From Cylicocyclus nassatus (Eukaryota; Nematoda; Chromadorea; Rhabditida; Strongylidae): 64,000 nt of DNA. The notes under the pieces were generated by a model. It saw only the letters and a program-made list of their open reading frames with translations. It was not told the DNA's origin and did no database searches. The stretch covers positions 6,564,284 through 6,628,283 of the forward strand of contig CATQJL010000001.1 of NCBI GenBank assembly GCA_958299035.1, in the 5' to 3' direction. Both the position numbers and the translations under genes were made by a program. Shown here piece by piece: positions 36,606-46,700 of the stretch; positions within the stretch are counted from its first letter, which is position 1; every line of letters starts with the position of its first letter.

Positions 36606-37007
36606 GTCCTACGATATACGAATTTCTGCATTTTCGCAACAGAAGATGTGTAATGTTTGCGCGATTGTACTGCACAATGTGTACTGCACAATTTGCGCGA
36701 CATTTTATAACTTACACCCTTGCAGTCTGCCCTTTTCCATGCATCTTATTGTTCTCTTCTTTCTTGAGCTAGATTGGTTACAATGTGTGTGAACAATCGT
36801 GTCTACAGTTCATTTCAAAGTAGGGAATCACTGTTGATTGCTAGGTAGCCGTAATGTGTCGCGCGCAGTCTGCAATCACACATCAGTATATTGCTCCACT
36901 AAAAGTGTAATCGGTCGGCGTGCAGGATACTAGGTAGCTTTTTGCCTGTTGAAGTATTCTAGATAGCAAATTTTCTGAATATTTCGTTAGTGATAGAACA
37001 TTTCCTC

Positions 37008-38663
37008 GAACGCCCATAATCGGCCGCGGAACTGGTGGGGAAACTGAGTCGCGCCCCACTGCCAATCGATTAGAGCACGTTATTTTCTCGATTCGCGCAT
37101 GTAGCAAGTTAAGTGACCCTAGCGACTCCTATAGGACATCATCTTTACTTTCAATCCACATAGAATCATTAGTACTATCTCAGTTTTTGACTATACTTAA
37201 GATTAGAAAGGTTTCGTTCCGAGTCGTACAGCTTGCCGAGCTCGAGTAAATCACGAAGCTTTGCTTTTTATTCGAGTTTGTGCTGCCTTTGACGTTAGGA
37301 AGTTCTTGTAGAGCTAGCTACTTTTCTACATACCTTGCACGCAAAAAGACAGTATAATGGCAAAATGAGAAGAGCCAGCGCTTGTACGTGAGTCAAAACC
37401 GCTGTAATTCGTGAGCCTGGATTTCTCAAAAGGTAAGTCCTTTTTGGTATTGGCATTGCCAATGCACAATCCGCAAATGGCTTGAACATCCAGTTCCAGT
37501 TCGGCATCAGTCCCACAGTTGATACGAGAAATCAAGATGGAACAGATCTTGCAGTACTGTAGAAATAAGTTCTAGTGCATGTTTATCTTGCAAAACATCT
37601 GTATTTTGTGACTTCATAAATGCCCACCGGGTTTATAGACACTTTTGAAGATCATTGCTCATCTAGTATGGAATGGCATCATCAAAAACATTGGGCACCT
37701 AGTGAATCGAACACAAACATCTAGGAATCCGGACCTAGTTTCCATGTACTATAGCTCTGAACACCTTTTCAAGAACTGTATGTGTTGGCGTTTCTGACTT
37801 TTTTAGTAGTTAGTCAGTCACTTCAGTACTTATACTACCTACCCATATCAGTAAGCGAGACCCCCATCACTTTTAACACTGAAGATTCATACATCATCAG
37901 ATCTGTGTGTGACTAGCTCGAAAACAGCAACAGCACATGCTGTTGCTGTTTTCGAGCTATTATATTGGGACTCGATCACAGTCATACAATAGTGACGTTC
38001 GCAGTTGACGCTTTCGAATTCAGATTCTCCGTTCTGTTCCTAGTGACAACTGCTTTACAGGCCTGCATACCGGCGTGCTTGATTCTTTCGCCTTTGGAGA
38101 TTTTATTTTCCGAATCTCGAAGAAAATGTGGAAGTAGATAAAAATATGATGTTGCACAGTACTATGTTATGAAATCTTAAAGTGGCAACTGCCATCGACT
38201 GGGCTAAAAGGGTGGTCAGATGTATGGTTAAAACTATCCTTTAGGAGAACATGATGACAAACCGTCCTTCTTGTGGAGGAGGTAATTCATGCACCAACTT
38301 AACGCAACCTGAAGCGATGCCATATGAGGCTGCGACAAATGAAACCATTCTGCTTCTATGATCATTGCAGAGCGAGTTGTCAAGACCGTTGAAGCGCACG
38401 GCAGTCATCATTACAGACAGTATTTCGAAGCATTCAACTACACAAAATGATCAAAACACGCTGAAATTGCGCTGCAGTGTGCCTATTCCAAAGGATTAAT
38501 CGGTCATCAACTGCTGTACAACAATACAGCAGAGTAAGAAAGATTCCCTATGGAGGACTTATACCGACTATTCCAAGTGCGCGAAGGATAACATGCTCTG
38601 ATCGATTGGCACTGGGGCGCGACTCAGTTTCCCCACCAGTTCCGCGGCCGATTATGGGCGTTC
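37008..38663. mobile_element. Mutator-like element with perfect 9-bp target duplication
   Basis: The inverted ends of about 80-95 bp start GAACGCCCATAATCGGCC and finish with the inverse. CATTTCCTC is duplicated exactly on both sides (36999-37007 and 38664-38672). A 9-bp duplication fits Mutator-like elements; Merlin (8-9 bp) is an alternative. At 1656 bp with no long frame it is non-autonomous. Near its centre is a perfect hairpin (37915-37958). Confidence 0.85.
37915..37958. repeat. Perfect 21-bp hairpin with 2-nt loop
   Basis: The left arm begins AGCTCGAAAACAGCAACAG and the right arm is its exact inverse, separated by CA. It lies near the middle of the 37008-38663 element. Confidence 0.9.
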
Positions 38664-38773
38664 CATTTCCTCAGCTGAATTAGGAGATCTCCTGGTATTT
38701 TTTGGGTACTCTGGTATCGATGACTTTCATAAGATGGTGTTATGGTAACAATATTTCACATTTATATAGTTTA

Positions 38774-39549
38774 TTAGATTGTCCCAGAAGTAAACTCTAT
38801 TTCCAAATGACTTGAGCTTTAGGTCTTCGTGACAGATTTAGGGTACCATTCGATAGAACGGAGCAAGCTCTACAAAAAGGCCACTAAAGATCCACCTAAA
38901 TCGTGACTCAAATAAAATGTCCAAAAATCAAAATTTTTCAGCTACCCTAAAAATCGGATATCCTTTCAAAAAATTCCTATGGACTTCCAATTCAGTTCTT
39001 ATATAGTAGATACATACTAGTACGCAAAAAAATGTATTTTGTCGGATTTTTTCCGGGGCTTAAAATTGAGAAACAAACATGGTCCGAAAATGCCAAAATG
39101 CCACTTTTTCGGTTTTTCATGTAAAAATTGGTATTTCTCGATCATACGAGCACATAAAAGTGTAAAGTTTTGAGATTATACTAAAAAGTTGTAGCTTACA
39201 ATGACATATGTGGGAGGGGCTGAGGGGTTGCCATTTTTGTACTATCTTTTTTTCTCGCTTCCCGTGCGCGTAAAAAATCCAGTAAAGGCTTATTTAAGTA
39301 CTATTATGCGCCTACTGTATAATGACCAAGTTTGAGATCCGTAGGGTTTTTCTTCGCAAAAATCCAATTTTCGAAATGACAAAATTTTTTTTCGATTTTG
39401 ACACTTTACATGGAATGCGACTCAGACAGACTCTTGGTGGTCATTTTGTAAAGCTTGATCTGCTCTTCGGATTGTATCCTAAGTGCACTAGGGAGACAAA
39501 AACAGTTTGAATTATTCAAAAAAAGGAGTATACTTTTGGGACAACCTGA
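38774..39549. mobile_element. Mariner-like MITE, 776 bp
   Basis: The ends TTAGATTGTCCCAGAAGTA and, inverted, TCAGGTTGTCCCAAAAGTA are flanked by TA (38772-38773 and 39550-39551). The subterminal block GATAGAACGGAGCAAGCTC resembles GATAGAGCAAAGCAAGCTC in the 13835-14781 element, so the two belong to related families. Confidence 0.8.
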
Positions 39550-40153
39550 TACTTGCGCGGAAAGAGTGATTGTGAGGAGCAAATATTCATGGTGTGCACG
39601 CTAAGATCGTTTTTAGAATGCATGTTTTGTGGGCACTGAACCAGCAACTACTTCCTTTCCGCGCAAGTGTTGTCCGCACCGCAAAAATATTACGTAACCG
39701 TTAAACTTGCGGAACTATGCGTACTTTCATCCTTCTATGTAATGGAAGAGCATTTTCGTAGTACCAGGTCAGTGCTGATGATCGGAACAATTAATTTTCT
39801 GCTCAAGTGGCTTCATATCAATGTTGTGCCAACTATGAATAGAAGCCAGTCATGCAAGAAGTCTTACAATTGGTGGTGTCTGAGGTCTGAGTCTTTTGCA
39901 ATTACCTTATGATGGGAAAGGTAGTGGAAGAAAAGCACTCTGTGAATTCACTTACAGATTCGTAAAAAAATGATTAAAAGCTTGACATATGAGGGCGCTT
40001 CGAAAACTGATAGTAGAGCACTTATTGATTTTGAAGGACTAACGCGTTTTCAAAACTTTGAGAATTTGTACTTATGCTAATGTCTATTTCAGTGTCACCG
40101 TCTGTAGCACATGGAGCACGTTCAAAAATTACATAACTTTACAAGGCTAACAG

Positions 40154-40159
40154 TTTATT
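40154..40159 (-). terminator. AATAAA polyadenylation signal of exportin-1
   Basis: On the minus strand this AATAAA lies about 556 nt past the stop codon. I saw no nearer canonical signal, so the 3' UTR would be about 0.55 kb. Confidence 0.45.
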
Positions 40160-40714
40160 GTGAAAAAATGTGCCAAAACTCCAGATAACGGTAAAGAATA
40201 ACGAAGAACTCCGCGTGATGATATACACGCTCAAAACTGGGAGAGATCGAGAATAGCGGGAGGGCGGCAGAAGATTAGGAAAATTAATATCGCAATGAAC
40301 AGTGAATTGCAAATGACATATAAAAAACGATCGGGCTGTGTAATGAGGGGCACAAAATTCGAAGACAATGAACGAGGAGAACACAAGACACTGCACTAAT
40401 TGGACTTTTATGAAACATACGCCTCTTCCACCATGAAAAAAAAGCATATCAAAACAGTAGCGAACGACTGGAGTGGAGGGGATACGATTAACAGAAGACA
40501 TATACGACAAGAACGTTCGAAAATCAACAATACTTAACAACATGTTTCATCCTACCGGTGCCTCGATACGAGTAGAGCCAAAATGCACACAATGGCGCAG
40601 GAACCGGAATTTTTCTCGTATAAAGATAATCATTAAAGGTTAAGAGGAACAAAAAGACAACCACAGCACACTTAGATGCACACACAAAGTATGGAAAGAG
40701 CAGCGTTCAAAAAA

Positions 40715-43700
40715 TCAACGCATCTCATCTTCATCGACTAAAGCATTCGGATCCACCATACCTGGGATGGCGTTTTTCTTTGCTTGTACAGCTTGAATCT
40801 CAGCTTCTCTCTCTTCGAGGAACAGATCGGACGTATCTTCACCATTGAACTCCTTCAAATTCAATTTGCAGATCGTTATAAGAAATTAAAGAAGAAAGTC
40901 ACAAGGGGCAATTACCTTTATCTGGACAAGGAAATCACGTAAATGGTTGCGCATTCCACTCTGATCAGTGTTAAAACTGAAGAAACCCTTGATGATGACA
41001 CGAATTTGACCCCTAAAAGAATGGCATAAACCTTCTGTAAAACGAAGATTTCAATAAACTCAAAAATCACAAATGCATAAAGATATATAGTGGACTTACT
41101 CTGTAAGATTGGTGAAATGCTGTACAAATATGCTAGCGATGTACTCATAGATGTAGTCAACGTTGCTTTGTTTGGGATTCTCATCGTTGAGAGGCACAGT
41201 GATCAGGAATTCACATGCTTTGAATAGTCTACATAACACCTCGGCATAATAGGTCAAGCCTGCAAAAAGAGGTTTCAATCGCTTAAAAACGACATTATTA
41301 TTAGTTCCAAAAAATTCTAATTTGCAACAAATAGTCAACAGCAGATTCAGAAAAAAAAACTCAAAGTTGGGGTAAAAGTAGTAAAGACTGCTCCTGCGAC
41401 CAAAGAAATACTCGAAAATATTCTTTGCCAATGGTAACACACAAAAAGAAACAAAAAAAGCACCCACCAGCTACGTGAACTTGACTGCTATCCGCAACAA
41501 CTGCTAGCACATGTTGAAGAATTTGCATGTAAAATCGTTTATAGAATGGTTGTGACTGATCACGTGGAAGATGTTCTACTCGATCTAGCATATCCTTTAG
41601 GATGTCGAGACCTACAATATGCCATTTGAAAAGTATGTAACAATTAGGGGCTTTATGTATCAATCTTCCGTTCGGGTAGGCGTTTCCGTACAAGTGGTAA
41701 TCCAGTCAGAAGCGGACGCCCGAGGGCCCCTGATGCACGAACGCGGGCGCCTGGCTGCAGATCCCAGTAGGCAGAACTGGATAGGTCTGCAACGCCTGGG
41801 CACTACTTAGAGGCAAAGTCCAGGCAGATCTGGATCTGTGGGTATTTTACGTGGCTCAAGCGGCAGCGCAGGTAGTGCTCTAACGGCTGAGATATTCTCC
41901 TCGAAACTGGACCCCGCGATCGTATCCGCATGGATTCATGGCAGTTTCGCGCCAGGATCCACGCTTTGCGCCATGAATCCATGCGAAATACGGTCGCGGG
42001 GGCCAGTTTCGAGGGGAATATCTCAGCCGTTAGAGCACTACCTGAGCTGCCGGTTGGGCATGGGCTTAGTTAGGGCCCCAAAAATACTGTCCACATGAGA
42101 TCCCCATGTGTTCACACTCGCCTGGACGCTGCCTTTAATCTCGCTTGACTATAAATTGCGTATATTAGCGCGTCTTTTGATTAGGAGGCCGAAAATGTTG
42201 GCAAATCGAAATTCAATCACTAATTATCGAGTAAGATTTGATAGTTGTTATGCTGCAAGAGTTTACAAAAGCTTCAGAGCCCAATCTCTCCAGTCCGGGT
42301 TCTGAGTCTCTATAAATTTCAAGACTGAATCAAATCATAACAGACAAATCTCTTGCAACTTAACGTTTACTGAATCTTGATTAATGACTATAACTGCATC
42401 GTTCGATTTTCGTTTTCGATCAACGTTTTCGGCCTAATCAAAGAGACGCGCATTTCAAACAATTTAACACAGACGAGAACGGAAAGGTGTCCAGGCATTG
42501 CAGGCCTACCCGATTCTGCCTGATAGGGCTCTTGCACGGCCAGGCACCCACGCTCGCGCATCGTGGGCCTTGGGCCCGCGTCACTGGATTAGGACTTGCT
42601 TGTACGGGAACACCTACCCGAACGGGAGATACAAACCGTCCCCGATGAATTTTGCAAATTGACAAATCCATTACAAACTGAGTGAAATTACCAATTTCAG
42701 CAACGTTGCGCATTGAGTGCTGGAATGCCCATACCACAGCATCGATGATGTAACTGAGTTGTTCTTGAGGCAACGCAAGGAAAACAGGGAAACACTCCAC
42801 AGTTAGCGCATGAATAAGTTGGAAGAAGTTTGTGCGATGTTCTGGGAACGCCTAAAAGTATAAGGTTACTAAATAGAAGAAGAAGGAAGAGGCAAATATC
42901 TGAATAGAAACAAAAACGTACTTCCATGTCTTTATTGATCATCTCTAATGTGCATTCAAATACAGCCGCAAGTATTTGAGGCACTTGTGACGCTAACATT
43001 GACTGAAAACATATAGTAAAGTACATTGAGATAAATGCTAATCCAACACAAACAACTTACTCCAAGTTTCGTCACGATAATACTGAGAAGTGATAGCACT
43101 TTCGGTTCCCTCGCTGCAGGTACATTCTTCTGATAGTCAAATAGTACAGCGTCAAACAATGGAGGCACTATGTTCTCCAGGACCATCTGTTAAACTTCAA
43201 CGATATTGTAAAGTTATAAAACAAAGAAAAAATGATGCACCTGTCTGTCTTTAGCGCTGGCCACCCAAGTTGAGATTAATATCAAAATCTCACGTTTCAC
43301 AGCACGCATCGTTTTGAGTAATGGCATCTAGAACACAGATTTTCTAAGGCTGCGTTCATACTGAAGTGGAAGTTCGGTAACAGTTAAGGGCTGTGCTGGA
43401 ACTGTTCCCGAACTTCGGAATCAGTATGAACGCAGCCTAACGAGGGAAAAGTTGGAAAGAATCAAACAAACCTTCAACACTTCCTGTCCATTCTGCTCAA
43501 CTGCTACCGAGACTTTCTCTGATAATATACGGTACAACGAAAGTAAATCGATGTACAGACGACTAAGTTGTGTTATGAATGGATTTCCCGCTGCTTTACA
43601 ACATGCGACATTGGTTTTCAGTATATTCAGCAGATTTCGCGTGACCTGAAAATAATTATCATGCATCTGAGGAATAGGAGCAAGCCAATACCAAGCTAAT

Positions 43701-46700
43701 ACACAACAACAAAATTTTGAAAGCGGTAAAAAACCAAGATGTGGTAACGACAGATATTTGCTGACCTCCGGCTCTTCCAAAACAGCCATGTTCTCGCCTG
43801 CGTTAGCAATTATCTCATCCCAGACCGAGTTTGGCAAAGCCATGAGCTTTTCAATGAGGTCCGCTTGTTGATCAGGTTCATCGCTAGCTGACGAGATGAT
43901 ATGTCCTACGGCTTCATAGAAAACGTGAACCTGAAGTTAAACAGATAGGGGAATGGCAAACAGCTGTTTACAAAGCTGTATAAGCTGAAGAGTGGTAGAC
44001 TCTGCGTACCTGTGATGGTGCGAGGTCGCAGATTATTCCACTAAGATTTTTCAGCATTTCGTCAATGAAAGGAGTCTGCTCTCCAACTTGCATCTGCAAT
44101 TCAGGAAGTTAACTAAATTTTGAGTGAGATGACATTCACAAGCCACTTACAATGACAAAATGCCGTTTGCATTTCATCGCGATCTTGATGAACGTATCGC
44201 AAGCCATATCTTGAACACCTTCGTGTGTTTCATGCATAAACTCGAACAGTTTGTTGATGACCTGCAATGGTCAAAAATGTTTGAATGTTCTCTCAGACAT
44301 CAAACTTGATAAGATCGTCGCACGTCTGAAACGCTGCTCTAAAAAAGTGTGAAGCACTTTTGACGACTTATGTTGAGAGTGTACAAGAATATTGCCAAAG
44401 ATCTCTTATCTAGAAATCAAATGTTATATAGTGTAAAGTAAAGATTATGACCGACCGTTTTCAAGAACTTCCAATGGGCTCTGAGGAAACGCGGGTATTG
44501 ACCAACAACATACATAATGTTAGATGCTATCACAGCCTTGTTGTCTTTGCCCCGCTTCTGTTCACACAGTCCAAGCAGATCTGCAAGAAAAAACATCTCG
44601 CACAGACTTTTTGGAGACTAGTTCTGTACTTATTTCCGCAAAACAACCATGATAAAAAGAATTAAAAGCTTTTCATATTTGCGTTTGTATCGCTGTGATG
44701 CACAACTACTACACAAGCCTTAGGCCCTGGCCAGACTTCGCTCAAAAGCGCTCAAAAGCGTCCAGAAGCGCTCAGAAGCGCCCAAAAGCGCCCAAACTTC
44801 TCTAGCCTCTCCTCATTCTTTCTCATCTCTCCTCATACGAGAAAGTGAAGAGACACCAGAGAAATTTGGGCGCTTTTGGGCGAAGTCTGGCCAGGGCCTT
44901 AGGCCTCGGGCAGACCAAGCGATTACATCGTCGCGATTTATCGCAACAAGATAGGTGTTACAAGTTGCATGCCGATTGCGGATGTGAAGTTAGTCACGAT
45001 TAATCGTATTGGAAAACTATAACAACCGGAATGCAAAGAGATCGGCATACAATGATATTCTTACAGTTGTCTTGTCACGGTGAATCGCGACGATATAATG
45101 AATTTCTGCCCGAGTCCTTAAACGCGATCCACATTATTGAACAACCAAAAACGCACCTCTAATGACTAAGACAAGGAACCGTTTCTCGTCTTCCTCAACC
45201 ATGGTTCCAGAGATGGAGCCAACTGCCCAACACAGTGTGTTCAAGTTCTTCCAAGAAAACTCAGAGCCGTTTACCTAAATTGAAAAGCTAACTTTAGTGT
45301 TATCAATTTTCACTTCTGCCAACAATGACTGGTATTGAAATGATCGAAGCAGCCTTATCGCCAATGTAACACGGTAAGCGGCTATTCTGCGACTTGATAA
45401 CGCATCCGTTAATCTATGCGACTCATAAAACTCAAAATCGCTTCACGATGTGGACGTTTCGGAAGCTAAGATTTCTTTTTTACCACTTGGCAAAGCTTAA
45501 CTGATTTCGTGATATGTCCCAAAAGTACTTTCTTGCACGGATCTTTGTAGAAACTCCTCACCAGATGAGCATGCATTTGGAAATAGAAAAATTCATCAAA
45601 AACCACACCTGGCTAGCCAACTTGTCAGTCATTTTCTGTTCCGTATCTTTGCAGTCAAGATGAGTCAAATACACGAGACACTCGCGCATGTTCTTATACA
45701 ATGTGATAGAGTCTGTGTCCTTGACAATCTCGCGCACAACCTGTTAACGTAAATCACGATTACCGGAAAAAGCTTAACCACCTTTATCACATCATACCTC
45801 GCCTTGATCGTTCTCTACAACTAACACTTCTTCCGGTTTTGCCATGCGTGAGATCATGATCGTCCGCAAATTCGATAGGTGCTCTCTTGAATAAAAAGGT
45901 TTGTTAAAAAAACTTAGAATCAGCACATGCAGAACTCACTTGTACAACTTCCTCCTCGGATGTTCTTTTCCACAAACATGGCCTCCACAAGAAAATGATA
46001 TAGCTATAGGTGGAGACGGCGGTGTGAACGGATTGAGGCGATATAACTCGGATGTTAAGGCACACCAGTAATCCAAGCACACCTGTAACAAACAAAGATT
46101 CATCCCTACCATGTGCCAGAATTTAATCACACGGTGGCTACCATCTTCCTCTACTCAAACCCCATTCAGACCCAACATTACGACGCGCTTCCTTTAATTC
46201 AAATGATCATACATATGAGCACCTTGCAACTGCACTATCCCTCTGATAAATATAGAGCAAACATAAAAGTTATGACCAGACTACGTAAAAAGATGATAAT
46301 GACATTGCGCACATGACAGACAAAGAAAAAAGATGACTAACCTTGAAAATTTCCACGTCTTCGACCTGACTGATTGAAAGAAGTAGTTCTATGGCGTATT
46401 TGTGATATTCCGTAACTTGTGGACAGGCTGGATTGTAGTTCTGCAAGACAGTGCGATTTTTTTTTGCAAACCACGGCGTGACAAAAGAACTCGTCAAAAG
46501 AGCTTGTGATCAGCATCATTGTAATCATGCCAACCACCGTGATTAATACAAGGATTATAACACATGACTAAAATATAAAAAAAAGTGTGCAAACACAAAA
46601 AAACGAAGGATAGACAAGGCATGTGGATTGAGCACGCGACGCGTGACTGAGCACAGTGTTTTCTTTCCAAAAAAATTTGCAAGAAAACGAAACTAAGGCA

